A DNA stretch of 20,540 nucleotides from DATLCI01 sp046714215 (GCA_046714215.1 JBKKBM010000070.1:1-20540), one strand, 5' to 3'; positions 1-6,995 are shown, numbered from the stretch's first letter. The notes: generated by a model from the letters alone, not told the origin. Numbers and translations are program-made.

Positions 1-409
1 ACGTAAGCCGGTCGGGAAGCAACTTAAGGTCGGCGTCGGTAAAAATCAGGCCGATAAGCAGGAAACTGAAGACGCACATCTTCAGCGCGACGAGAAATGA
101 CGAAAACATGACGAAGCTGAGCACGAAGGCGAAGGCCGTCAGCAGTTCCACGATCAGGTAGCGCGGCGAGATAGGCGCGCGGCACGCCCGGCATTTACCG
201 CGCAAGAGCAGCCAGCTCAATACGGGAATGTTGTCGTAAATCTTTATCGGAACGCAGCACGCTGGACAAGCGGAGGCGGGCTTGACCACGGAGAGTCCCC
301 GGGGCAGCCGGTAGATGCAGACATTGAGGAAGCTGCCGAAGGCCAGACCGTAGATGAACGCGCAGGTCAGCAGGAGCGTGGACTCGCCGAATGCTTCGAT
401 GGTGACCAT
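1..409 (-). CDS. pilD: Prepilin peptidase / N-methyltransferase, N-terminal part (runs off left edge)
   Basis: This inner-membrane aspartic protease cleaves the leader of type IV prepilins and usually N-methylates the new N-terminal Phe. About 136 residues are visible. They include the GSFLNVCIYRLP signature (residues 25-36) after a first membrane segment, and the cytoplasmic zinc-type cysteine pairs CPAC (48-51) and CRAC (73-76) around DNIPVLSWLLLRGKC. Two further membrane segments follow, then TDADLKLLPDRLT, where D125 matches the first catalytic Asp of the family. The second catalytic Asp and the C-terminus lie outside the window. The ATG at 409 follows a G-rich stretch (TGGGGGG) that may act as ribosome binding site. 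It is the natural processing enzyme for the two pilins at 14348-15485. Family identification is secure; the symbol assumes a pilus rather than a type II secretion role. Confidence 0.93.
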   Translation of the reverse strand, partial: MVTIEAFGESTLLLTCAFIYGLAFGSFLNVCIYRLPRGLSVVKPASACPACCVPIKIYDNIPVLSWLLLRGKCRACRAPISPRYLIVELLTAFAFVLSFVMFSSFLVALKMCVFSFLLIGLIFTDADLKLLPDRLT

Positions 410-439
410 CCCCCCAGGGGTATCTGAATGCTGCCGCTG

Positions 440-445
440 ATTATA
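440..445 (-). promoter_or_regulatory. Candidate -10 box upstream of pilD
   Basis: A perfect TATAAT on the minus strand lies about 30 bp upstream of the pilD start. It sits in an 11-mer, CTATAATCAGC (436-446), that recurs upstream of the small membrane protein at 3827-3837. No good -35 is seen at 16-18 bp, so the call rests on the -10 and its placement. Confidence 0.3.
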
Positions 446-473
446 GAAGCAGGCGCGCGGGGAGAGGAGAGAC

Positions 474-529
474 TATTCTGGGTCGTCTATTCCGGGTCTT
501 TTATTTCGGGTCATCTATTCTGGGTCGGG
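474..529. repeat. Four-copy 14-bp tandem repeat
   Basis: Four head-to-tail 14-bp units begin at 474, 488, 502 and 516, all with the core TATTYYGGGTC. The copies differ only at one or two core positions and in the last three bases. The array spans the stop codon of the glycosyltransferase (515-517) and most of the spacer to pilD. The unit length is not a multiple of three, so each copy would be read in a different frame. It is not palindromic and does not look like a terminator. Confidence 0.85.
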
Positions 530-991
530 GATGCGCAACAAATCGCCGGCGAGAGCAGTGGCTGCATCCAGGGCAGGGGGCAGTTTTCCTTGCCAGTTCA
601 CGTTACAGCGGTTCACCAAGCGGGTCTCCGCCGGGAGCGGGCGCCAGGTTTTGTCATGTTGCTCGCGGATGGGGATGGAGAAGCTATTCGCAGCATCCTG
701 CTCGGAGCGTTTCCATTCGAAGAGCGATGCTTCCAGGGCTTCGGAGAGGGTTTCCGAGGCCAGCAGGCAGAGCACCCACTCGTGGCGGCAATTCACCGCG
801 TAGGCGCCATGGTCAACGCCCGGGACCGCGGGGACCAGCCGGGCGCCATACTGGCGAACCACTTTTTGGGTGGCTTCGTCGCCGTGATGGTCGACGACGA
901 TGACTTCGTCAGCGGGGCGAAGGGTCTCGAGCAGGCGTCCCAGTTGGGCGGCATCGCTCGCAGCGTGGATGAGGACACTGAAGGAAGGCAT
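515..991 (-). CDS. Short GT2-like glycosyltransferase without a clear DXD motif
   Basis: The protein resembles GT-A fold family 2 transferases of the WaaE/KdtX type. It opens with a Rossmann-like strand (FSVLIHAASD), then LGRLLETLRPADEVIVVDHH and a late RLVNRCNVNWQGKLPP that resembles the acceptor-side RLF-R-W-G motif. At 158 residues it is shorter than the usual 230-300. Where relatives carry WVLFLDADE, this one has WVLCLLASE, so the metal- and nucleotide-binding acidic pair appears lost. It may be inactive or a structural remnant. The start chosen (ATG at 991) places the first beta strand at the N-terminus; an in-frame ATG at 1021 adds ten residues, and neither has a strong ribosome binding site. 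It precedes pilD in the same direction, so the two may be cotranscribed. Function is uncertain. Confidence 0.68.
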   Translation of the reverse strand: MPSFSVLIHAASDAAQLGRLLETLRPADEVIVVDHHGDEATQKVVRQYGARLVPAVPGVDHGAYAVNCRHEWVLCLLASETLSEALEASLFEWKRSEQDAANSFSIPIREQHDKTWRPLPAETRLVNRCNVNWQGKLPPALDAATALAGDLLRIPDPE

Positions 992-1099
992 AGGGCTTTG
1001 GATGCGTGAATCGAGCTCCATTCATGGAAATCGTAGTCGCTCGCGGAAATCGGCGACGAAAGTCTCATGGCGTTATACCAGAATGTTTAAACTAGGCGG

Positions 1100-3367
1100 A
1101 TGCCTGTGATTCGGATCGTCTTTCTGTGGCACATGCACCAGCCCTTCTACAAGGACCTGGTGACCGGACAGTATCGCCTGCCGTGGGTACGCATGCACGG
1201 GCTGAAGGACTACTACGGCATGGTGAAGCTGCTGGACGAGTTTCCCCAGATCCACCAGACCTTCAACATGGTGCCGTCGCTGGTGGCCCAACTGCAGGAC
1301 TATGTGGATGGCGGGGCCAGCGATCCATTCCTTCACCTGGCGGCTAAGCCTGCCGACGATCTGAACGAAGACGAGCGCCGCTTCGCGCTGGAGTATCTGT
1401 TCCACGCCAACCAGATCCACATGATCGGCCGCTATCCGCGCTATCAGGAGCTGTTCCGCATGGCGGGTTCAGGCGCGCTTGACATAACCCCCTCCCTCAA
1501 GACTTATCGCAACCAGGATTTCACTGACTTGCAGGTGCTCTCTCAACTGGCGTGGTTTGACGAATTTTTTCTGGAGCAGCCGGAGCTGCAATCCCTGGTG
1601 AAAAAAGGAAAAGATTATTCGCTGGATGACCAGCGCTTCGTGATGGAGAAGCAGCGGGAGATACTGGCGGCGGTGATGCCGGCGTATGCGCGCGCGGCGC
1701 AGCGCGGCGGCATCGAGGTCTCATGTTCGCCCTACTACCATCCCATTTTGCCGCTGCTGTGCGACACCGACATGGGCCGGGTATCGACCGCGGGATTGCC
1801 GCTGCCCAAGCACCGCTTTGCGCGTCCGGAAGATGCGCGCGAACAATTACGGCGCGGCATCGAGCTGCATGAACGCGTATTCGGGGTGCGTCCGCAGGGG
1901 GTGTGGCCGTCCGAGGGCAGCGTTTCAGACGAAGTGATGCGGATCGGCCATGAGCTGGGCATCCAGTGGATGGCCACCGACGAAGGCGTGCTGGGCCGCT
2001 CCACCGGCTACTACTTCGACCGCGCCAGCGAGAGCGTGTTGACGCCCGAATCCGCTGCGCGGCTTTACAACATCTACCGCTTCGAACAGAACGATACGCG
2101 CATGCACCTGATCTTTCGCGACCATTCGCTCTCTGACCTGATCGGTTTCGTTTATTCCGGCATGGAGCCGAACGCCGCCGCGCAGCATTTCATCGGCAAG
2201 ATCAAAGCGTCCGCGGCGTCGGTGACCGGAGCGGGTCGCGACGCGGTAGTGCCCGTGATCCTGGACGGCGAGAATGCCTGGGAATATTTTCCCCGCTCCG
2301 GCCGCGAGTTCCTGCGGCGCCTTTACCGGGCCATTCAGGACGATTCACAGCTCGAATGTGTGACCGTGTCTGAGGCCATCGCGCGGCACGACCAGAACGG
2401 TTTTGGCCGACTCGAACGCCTGGTGCCGGGATCGTGGATCAACTCCAACTTCAACGTGTGGATCGGCGCGCCGGAGGACAATCGCGCCTGGGACTATCTG
2501 TACGCAGCTCGCGAACTGTATGAGCACCGGGCCAGCCGCGTCCCGGAGGAGAAGCGCAAGCTCGCCTTCGAGGAGCTGTTGATCGCGGAGGGCAGCGATT
2601 GGAACTGGTGGTATGGGCCCGAGCACAGCTCCGCCAACGATCGCGATTTCGATGAGCTTTATCGCAAGCATCTTTCCAACGTGTACGTGGCCCTGGGCGA
2701 GAATCCGCCGGATTACCTTGCCCATCCCATCGCCGGGGGAATGCCGGCGGCAAAATTCACCGAGCAGGTGGCCTACATCCACCCCCGCATCGACGGCAAG
2801 ACGGTCGGCTATTTTGACTGGCTGGGCGCGGCGGAGTTCGTAGCTCCGCGGCGGGGCGCGGCCATGCATGGAAAAAAGTTCATCCTGGACCGCGTGTATG
2901 CGGGCATCGATGACAAGAACCTTTACTGCCGGCTGGATTTTGCCCAGGAAGCATCGAACCGTCGCGACGAGGACCCCGTCTCCGCAGCGCAGGGCGATTT
3001 TGAGGTGCACCTACTTATCGAAACTCATGGGGTGGACCGTGCCCCCGGAGAGAAGCTGCGGGTGGTGGCCGAGGCCGCCAAGGGAAAGCTGGAGAGCTTT
3101 TCCGCGCGGATGCTCGACCAGAATGGAGAGGTTTCAGGTTTTCCTGATCAACGCAGCAAGGTGTCAGTGAGTCTGGAAAAGGTCTGCGAGTTCCGCGTAC
3201 CTTTGGCGCTGCTGGACGCCAAGGTGGGCGGTGCGTTGCGGCTGCGCTTGGGCTTTTGGCAGGATGGTCTGCCGATGGATGCGCTGCCATCAGAGGGCGC
3301 CATCGAGTTGCAAGTCCGCAGTGAAGAGGACATGATGGCGATGGCCAGCGAGTCGTGGAAGGTGTGA
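1100..3367 (+). CDS. Glycoside hydrolase family 57 (alpha-amylase / 4-alpha-glucanotransferase type)
   Basis: This is a retaining enzyme family acting on alpha-glucans such as glycogen, including amylases, glucanotransferases and branching enzymes. The five-region layout of GH57 is recognisable. HMHQPF is at residues 11-16. CSPYYHPILPLL is at 209-220. GVWPSEGS is at 267-274, with E272 the likely nucleophile. ILDGEN is at 387-392, with D389 the likely acid/base. A helical segment and an additional beta-rich C-terminal region (roughly 550-755) follow. The length of 755 aa fits cytoplasmic COG1449-type proteins, and no signal peptide is seen. AGGCGG directly abuts the ATG at 1100, closer than ideal for a ribosome binding site, but the homology starts at once. 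It is divergent from the glycosyltransferase gene. The exact substrate cannot be read from the sequence. Confidence 0.95.
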   Translation: MPVIRIVFLWHMHQPFYKDLVTGQYRLPWVRMHGLKDYYGMVKLLDEFPQIHQTFNMVPSLVAQLQDYVDGGASDPFLHLAAKPADDLNEDERRFALEYLFHANQIHMIGRYPRYQELFRMAGSGALDITPSLKTYRNQDFTDLQVLSQLAWFDEFFLEQPELQSLVKKGKDYSLDDQRFVMEKQREILAAVMPAYARAAQRGGIEVSCSPYYHPILPLLCDTDMGRVSTAGLPLPKHRFARPEDAREQLRRGIELHERVFGVRPQGVWPSEGSVSDEVMRIGHELGIQWMATDEGVLGRSTGYYFDRASESVLTPESAARLYNIYRFEQNDTRMHLIFRDHSLSDLIGFVYSGMEPNAAAQHFIGKIKASAASVTGAGRDAVVPVILDGENAWEYFPRSGREFLRRLYRAIQDDSQLECVTVSEAIARHDQNGFGRLERLVPGSWINSNFNVWIGAPEDNRAWDYLYAARELYEHRASRVPEEKRKLAFEELLIAEGSDWNWWYGPEHSSANDRDFDELYRKHLSNVYVALGENPPDYLAHPIAGGMPAAKFTEQVAYIHPRIDGKTVGYFDWLGAAEFVAPRRGAAMHGKKFILDRVYAGIDDKNLYCRLDFAQEASNRRDEDPVSAAQGDFEVHLLIETHGVDRAPGEKLRVVAEAAKGKLESFSARMLDQNGEVSGFPDQRSKVSVSLEKVCEFRVPLALLDAKVGGALRLRLGFWQDGLPMDALPSEGAIELQVRSEEDMMAMASESWKV

Positions 3368-3424
3368 CCGCACGCGTCAGCGCCGCGCGCGGCTTTCGCC
3401 AAAAACTTCGCCGGCTAAGGCAGA

Positions 3425-3700
3425 TTAACTGACGGGCTGGTTCAGTCCGGTATAGATCCACAAGCCCACGATCGCCAGCAAGAGGACGGCGGAGGCGGCA
3501 CCGATCCACCGTACCATGGGCTCAATCTTGCCCATCTTCACCTGCAGTTCTGCCTGTTCTTTGGCCATGTGAGACTCACCCTCGGCGAGGAAGAGTTGAT
3601 CGTCCTCGTGCATCTCCAAAGTGCTGCGGTAGATCACCAGCACCGTTAGTACGACCAGCATCACGCCCAGCACAATCAACATCATCGTCATCGGAGACAT
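3425..3700 (-). CDS. Small two-TM membrane protein, unknown function
   Basis: A 91-residue protein with two hydrophobic helices: LIVLGVMLVVLTVLVIY near the N-terminus and AVLLLAIVGLWIY near the C-terminus. They are joined by a polar, acidic and Gln/Glu-rich loop (HEDDQLFLAEGESHMAKEQ). The start at 3700 is supported by GAGGTG four bases upstream. The reading frame extends back to 3919, but that extension has an unnatural Arg/Pro-rich composition. The gene is convergent with the GH57 gene, leaving 57 bp between stops. I do not recognise the family. The topology suggests a small inner-membrane protein with both ends on the same side. Confidence 0.7.
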   Translation of the reverse strand: MSPMTMMLIVLGVMLVVLTVLVIYRSTLEMHEDDQLFLAEGESHMAKEQAELQVKMGKIEPMVRWIGAASAVLLLAIVGLWIYTGLNQPVS

Positions 3701-3704
3701 TCGG

Positions 3705-3710
3705 CACCTC
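3705..3710 (-). promoter_or_regulatory. Ribosome binding site that fixes the start at 3700
   Basis: GAGGTG on the minus strand, four bases before the ATG at 3700. It rules in the short 91-aa product rather than the longer open frame. Confidence 0.6.
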
Positions 3711-3830
3711 GACCCAGAGATATCCTGCCGGTCCGGCAATACTCGAAGGGCTCGAGTCCGGCACCTGGGCCTCCGCGACTCAGGAGGGGCCCGGTCCGTC
3801 GGGTACGGGAACCTGTGCTGATTATAGCCC

Positions 3831-3836
3831 CGGTCC
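3831..3836 (-). promoter_or_regulatory. Candidate -10 box for the small membrane protein
   Basis: Perfect TATAAT on the minus strand inside the shared 11-mer CTATAATCAGC (3827-3837), about 130 bp upstream of the ATG at 3700. No clear -35 at 17 bp. Confidence 0.3.
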
Positions 3837-3917
3837 GCTAGCCCGTCCGGCACTTTATTTTGCCTGAGTTGGATGGGATTAAGGCCCTGAATCTGCGACC
3901 CCGCCAGCCCGTACAAC

Positions 3918-3963
3918 ATCTAAATATATTCATGCCCCGAATCTAAATATATTCATGCCCCGA
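3918..3963 (+). repeat. Perfect 23-bp tandem duplication upstream of erpA
   Basis: Two identical, directly adjacent 23-bp copies (3918-3940 and 3941-3963) begin ATCTAAATATATTCATG and end CCCCGA. They lie just upstream of the erpA -10 box, so the second copy occupies the -35 position. The AT-rich half contains the palindrome AATATATT. The array could be a duplicated operator or a recent slippage event. Confidence 0.95.
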
Positions 3964-3967
3964 GATT

Positions 3968-3976
3968 TGTTATAAT
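3968..3976 (+). promoter_or_regulatory. Extended -10 promoter of erpA
   Basis: TGTTATAAT matches the extended -10 consensus TGnTATAAT exactly and lies 29 bp before the ATG. No good -35 is present, which an extended -10 can tolerate. The predicted transcript start near 3983 leaves a short leader with AAGGAG at 3994-3999, six bases before the ATG. Confidence 0.6.
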
Positions 3977-4005
3977 CTAAGTGCATACGATTCAAGGAGA
4001 TACTC

Positions 4006-4371
4006 ATGGCGACGACAACCCCAACGAGTCCGGAAGTCAAGACTTTACCGCTGAACCTGACCGATAACGCGATCGTGAAGGTCAAGGAGATCATGGCCCA
4101 GCAGGACCCCGTGCCCGCCGGATTGCGCGTGGGCGTGGTGGGCGGCGGCTGTTCCGGCTTCTCCTACAACATGTCGTTTGAGAACGCCCCCGGCATGATG
4201 GACAAGGTCTTTACCTTCGACGGGCTGAAGGTCTACGTCGACGCCACTTCGGCCATGTATTTGAATGGCTGCGTGGTGGATTACGTGGAGACCCTGGAAG
4301 CGGCGGGCTTCAAGTTCGAGAATCCGCAGGTAAAGAGCACTTGCGGCTGCGGATCATCCTTTAGCGTTTAA
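4006..4371 (+). CDS. erpA: A-type iron-sulfur cluster carrier, ErpA-like
   Basis: A 121-aa cytoplasmic protein of the IscA/ErpA/SufA (HesB) family, which receives Fe-S clusters and passes them to apo-proteins. The three cluster-ligand cysteines are present: one in GGGCSGFSY and two in the C-terminal STCGCGSSF. The end NPQVKSTCGCGSSFSV is closer to E. coli ErpA than to IscA, hence the symbol; IscA or SufA is the alternative. A Thr/Pro-rich N-terminal extension of about a dozen residues precedes the domain. Start and expression signals are strong (extended -10, AAGGAG). It stands alone, with no isc or suf genes nearby, and is closed by a terminator. The promoter-overlapping 23-bp duplication suggests regulated transcription. 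Confidence 0.93.
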   Translation: MATTTPTSPEVKTLPLNLTDNAIVKVKEIMAQQDPVPAGLRVGVVGGGCSGFSYNMSFENAPGMMDKVFTFDGLKVYVDATSAMYLNGCVVDYVETLEAAGFKFENPQVKSTCGCGSSFSV

Positions 4372-4390
4372 GTAAGTTCGCTCGAACAGA

Positions 4391-4416
4391 AAGCCTCACT
4401 GCGGTGGGGCTTTTTT
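4391..4416 (+). terminator. Rho-independent terminator of erpA, possibly bidirectional
   Basis: A 9-bp stem AAGCCTCAC / GTGGGGCTT (one G-U pair) with loop TGCG is followed by six T. It lies 20 bp after the erpA stop. Read on the minus strand, the same hairpin is followed by TTTCTGTT, so it may also end the converging pilus operon, whose last stop is at 4432. Confidence 0.88.
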
Positions 4417-4431
4417 ATTGCGGGACGACCC

Positions 4432-5178
4432 TCATTGCGGACGAATGGGATTGGGCGGGGGTGCACCCTGTGGCGGCGGAGTCGCTCCGGGATCGCGCGG
4501 TGGGCGCTGCGAGCGGTCGCCGGTGTTGCCCGGTTGCTGGCGCGCAGCGGGGTCTTGCGTGGGGTCGTAGACGAACTCCCACTCGTGATGGTGGTTCTTT
4601 CCGTCAATCTCTTTTATTGATTCCTTTTCACTGAGGCTGGCAACTCCTACGATGGGGCCGGAGCCGATGGTCGGACTACCGGACAAGGGCCGCGAGATGC
4701 TGGCGGCGCTGGAGCCGGGTAACACGCCTTGGTTCTGACCCTGACTCGGGCCGCCCATGCCGCCCATGCCGGAACTTCCCATGCCCGCGCCCCCGCGTTG
4801 TCCGCCACTTTGTCCACCACCGCCAAACGCCGGTGCCGTGCGCGGTTTGGCCTGGCCAAAGCGGATCAATCGCCATTCATCTTTCCCGGTGATGGGGTCG
4901 GAATACTTGCGGCGCAGGAAGCGGATATTGTTAGTGTTCTGCAACTGTTCGAGCGAGGCTGGGAAGCGCCCGAACTTGCGATAGTAGAGCTGGATAGCGC
5001 GTTGATACTGTTTGCCCCGGTGGATCAATTCTTCTTCGCGCTGACGTTTGATGGAGGTGGCGATGCCCGGCGCCGCGGTCGCTAGCACGATCATGATCAC
5101 GGCCACCATGAACAACAGAGCGATCAGTATGAAGCCCCGCTGGCCGTGTGCGTTCGAGTTGGGTACGGGTCGCCGCAT
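4432..5178 (-). CDS. Atypical pseudopilin-like protein with Gly- and Pro-rich tail
   Basis: A 248-aa product with a class III-like prepilin leader ending HGQRG (residues 11-15), then FILIALLFMVAVIMIVLATAAP. The expected Glu at mature position 5 is Ala (A20). After the helix comes a GspG-like stretch with FGRFPASLEQL and SDPITGKDEWRLI, then a Gly/Ser/Gln-rich low-complexity segment (about residues 125-165). The tail is Pro-rich and ends PPPNPIRPQ. The start at 5178 is chosen because GGAG lies four bases upstream and it leaves a 10-bp gap after pilP; an open frame back to 5235 would overlap pilP. It is the last gene of the pilus operon, in the place where pilQ is often found. Loss of Glu5 recalls GspK-type minor pseudopilins. 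A minor pilin or priming role is inferred. Confidence 0.82.
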   Translation of the reverse strand: MRRPVPNSNAHGQRGFILIALLFMVAVIMIVLATAAPGIATSIKRQREEELIHRGKQYQRAIQLYYRKFGRFPASLEQLQNTNNIRFLRRKYSDPITGKDEWRLIRFGQAKPRTAPAFGGGGQSGGQRGGAGMGSSGMGGMGGPSQGQNQGVLPGSSAASISRPLSGSPTIGSGPIVGVASLSEKESIKEIDGKNHHHEWEFVYDPTQDPAARQQPGNTGDRSQRPPRDPGATPPPQGAPPPNPIRPQ

Positions 5179-5188
5179 CTTCTCCAAC

Positions 5189-5779
5189 TTATCCCTGGGT
5201 GAGCGGGATGACCTGCTTGATGTTGTTGAGTACATCTTCCACTTCCACCGAAGACGGAGTGATCTTCAGGATGCGATAGCGGCGCTGGATGATCTGCCCC
5301 TCATCGGCGATGAAGACTTCGTCGCCGGAAGAGAGAAAGACTCTGCGCGCCTCGCCGGGCTTGCTGGCAAAGCCGTAATACTTGAGCGGGATGGGGGGCG
5401 GCGGCGGCGGACCGGGGTCGACCGGTGTCGTGATCACCACGGGCGTCACCGGTTGCGCGAGCGGCACCGCTTCCACATGCTCACGGAAAATGTTGCGTTT
5501 GCCGCCTTCGTATTCTTTTTCTTCACTGGACTTCAGCAGATCAAAGCGCAAGCTGGGATCGAGGCTGGGCCGGAGCGTAGCCAACACCCGCACCCGCTTC
5601 TGGCCGCGTGTGGCGGTGACCGGCGTGGTGGTAGAAGGCGTTGTGGCTTTGCCCGCGGCCTTGGGCGCAATGGTGGCGGGCGCGTCAGAGAAGAAGAAGC
5701 GTGAAGCCAGCAGCACCGCAACTACTACCAGGCCGACCATCCATGCCAGTTCGCGCTTGTTGTCAAAGCCGAGCTTCAT
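5189..5779 (-). CDS. pilP: Type IV pilus assembly protein PilP-like (GspC/PilP family)
   Basis: A 196-aa inner-membrane-anchored periplasmic protein. PilP normally links the PilN/PilO complex to the secretin. One membrane segment (residues 12-30) is followed by a Thr/Ala/Pro-rich stretch. KRNIFRE is at 94-100, a motif shared by PilP and GspC. A seven-residue proline run (124-129 region) leads into a small beta domain containing KYYGFASKPGEARRVFLS and a late SVEVEDV. Unlike typical PilP lipoproteins there is no lipobox cysteine; anchoring is by an N-terminal helix, as in GspC. The start overlaps the pilO stop as ATGA, which indicates translational coupling. Position after pilO supports the name more than sequence alone does. 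Confidence 0.85.
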   Translation of the reverse strand: MKLGFDNKRELAWMVGLVVVAVLLASRFFFSDAPATIAPKAAGKATTPSTTTPVTATRGQKRVRVLATLRPSLDPSLRFDLLKSSEEKEYEGGKRNIFREHVEAVPLAQPVTPVVITTPVDPGPPPPPPIPLKYYGFASKPGEARRVFLSSGDEVFIADEGQIIQRRYRILKITPSSVEVEDVLNNIKQVIPLTQG

Positions 5780-6360
5780 GTGCGGCCTCCCGGCGGCTTG
5801 GGGCGCGTTCCCCCGGCGCTACCCGAGCGCAGGACGCTGATGATGCGTATCTGTAAGCGCACGCCGCCACCCCCGTCACCTTCTTCACCCAGAGCGATGC
5901 GGTCGATGAGAAAAAATACCTGGCTGCGCTCCAGCGCGTTGATGAAGCGCACGACTTTGGCGTAATCGCCGGAGAGGCCCGCTTCCATCGTGACTTGTTG
6001 CAGGCCGGTCAGTTCGGTTTCCGCAGCTTCGTACTTTACGTCCGTCAGGCGGACATCGTGCTCGGTGGCCAACTCACCCAGCGCTTCGGGGATTGCAGAA
6101 AAACGGTCAGGGAAGCGCTCCCGGTAGAACGCCGAAATATCCGTGCGCGCTCGCGCCAGTTTCTCCGGTAGGCCGCGCAAGGGCGCGACTTCAGATTCCA
6201 GCCGCTTGGTCTCCAGCTTCGCCGCATTCAACTCCAAGGTCTTCTGCTCCGCCGAAGGGCGCAGCGGAAGAAAGATGATGAGCGCCGCCCCGGCGGCGAT
6301 CACGCCCAGGACAGTCGCGATGTTTTGAAAGCGTTGGCGCGCTACGGCCAGGTTCGCCAT
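5776..6360 (-). CDS. pilO: Type IV pilus assembly protein PilO
   Basis: A 194-aa bitopic inner-membrane protein that dimerises with PilN in the alignment complex. A single membrane segment (about residues 13-32) is followed by a coiled-coil region rich in Glu, Leu and Lys (38-75). The periplasmic domain has the family-typical SGDYAKVVRFINALERSQ and FFLIDRIAL near its end. The C-terminus is Gly/Pro-rich. The ATG shares one base with the pilN stop (TGATG) and the stop overlaps the pilP start, consistent with stoichiometric translation. Confidence 0.92.
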   Translation of the reverse strand: MANLAVARQRFQNIATVLGVIAAGAALIIFLPLRPSAEQKTLELNAAKLETKRLESEVAPLRGLPEKLARARTDISAFYRERFPDRFSAIPEALGELATEHDVRLTDVKYEAAETELTGLQQVTMEAGLSGDYAKVVRFINALERSQVFFLIDRIALGEEGDGGGGVRLQIRIISVLRSGSAGGTRPKPPGGRT

Positions 6361-6995
6361 CAGTTCACCGCCTTCGCGGCCGGGGGTCGCGCGATCGAGG
6401 TTTGCGCGGCCGAGGTTTGCGCGACCAGCGGCTGATACAGCGCGCCGATCTCCAGCGAGTACTCCGGCTGTCCGGTACTACCTTCCGCCTGGGCGCGCTC
6501 CGCGCGGATCTGCGGGTAGGCAAAACGGGGCGAGCCCTCCATGCGGCGCACCAGTTCAATGCCGTTATCACGCCGCCGGGTGTTCACGATGAGCGTGAAC
6601 TCCAGCGCCCCTTCCGGCGTGAGGGCCGGCTTGATGGAGGCGACTTGCACTTGCGCGGGCATGATCTTCTCCAGGTCCGCCATCACCTGCGTCCAACTGA
6701 AGGCCTTGCGCCGGAAGAGATCATTCAGATAGGCGGCCTGGTCACGCGTCCCGCTGTTGTCAGGGCGCGCGAGCACGTCGGCCGCTTCCGTCTTCACTTT
6801 TTCCCATTCCTTGATCTTGCTTTGCAGCTCGTTTAGTTCACGGTTCTGGCGGCGATATTCCGCATACTGCGAATAGGCGAACCACGAAAGGCCGATGGCC
6901 AACGCCGCGAGCACGGCGAGAGTCGGGATCCACTGCGCGTAGAAGCGTTTTGAATCCTCGTACGGATGAGTGGCGAGATTGAGATCGAATCTCAT
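6360..6995 (-). CDS. pilN: Type IV pilus assembly protein PilN
   Basis: A 211-aa inner-membrane protein. The cytoplasmic N-terminus FDLNLATHPYED corresponds to the PilN motif that docks into PilM. A membrane segment (about residues 22-41) and a coiled coil (45-70) follow. The ferredoxin-like periplasmic domain contains SWTQVMADLEKIMPAQVQV and LEFTLIVNTRRRDNGIELV. An Ala/Ser/Pro-rich tail ends the protein. The start overlaps the pilM stop by ATGA. Confidence 0.93.
   Translation of the reverse strand: MRFDLNLATHPYEDSKRFYAQWIPTLAVLAALAIGLSWFAYSQYAEYRRQNRELNELQSKIKEWEKVKTEAADVLARPDNSGTRDQAAYLNDLFRRKAFSWTQVMADLEKIMPAQVQVASIKPALTPEGALEFTLIVNTRRRDNGIELVRRMEGSPRFAYPQIRAERAQAEGSTGQPEYSLEIGALYQPLVAQTSAAQTSIARPPAAKAVN

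Larger units (their letters stand above)
3701..4005. other. Intergenic region between divergent small membrane protein and erpA
   Basis: This 305-bp stretch holds no convincing gene. It contains a ribosome binding site and a possible -10 box for the minus-strand gene, a 23-bp tandem duplication, and an extended -10 promoter with ribosome binding site for erpA. The GC-rich part at 3720-3830 shows nothing else I can assign. Confidence 0.6.

Noticed and set aside
474..529. CRISPR-like array
   Set aside because: The repeats are contiguous 14-mers with no spacers and no cas genes nearby.
428..1009. 193-aa plus-strand open frame opposite the glycosyltransferase
   Set aside because: It is antisense to a gene with recognisable GT2 motifs, runs through the tandem repeat, and has no family resemblance or ribosome binding site.
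2345..3010. 221-aa minus-strand open frame inside the GH57 gene
   Set aside because: Antisense to conserved GH57 sequence with no independent signals.
3382..3393. Palindrome GCCGCGCGCGGC between the GH57 and small membrane protein genes as a terminator
   Set aside because: No run of T on either side sufficient for an intrinsic terminator, and alternating GC palindromes are common in such DNA.
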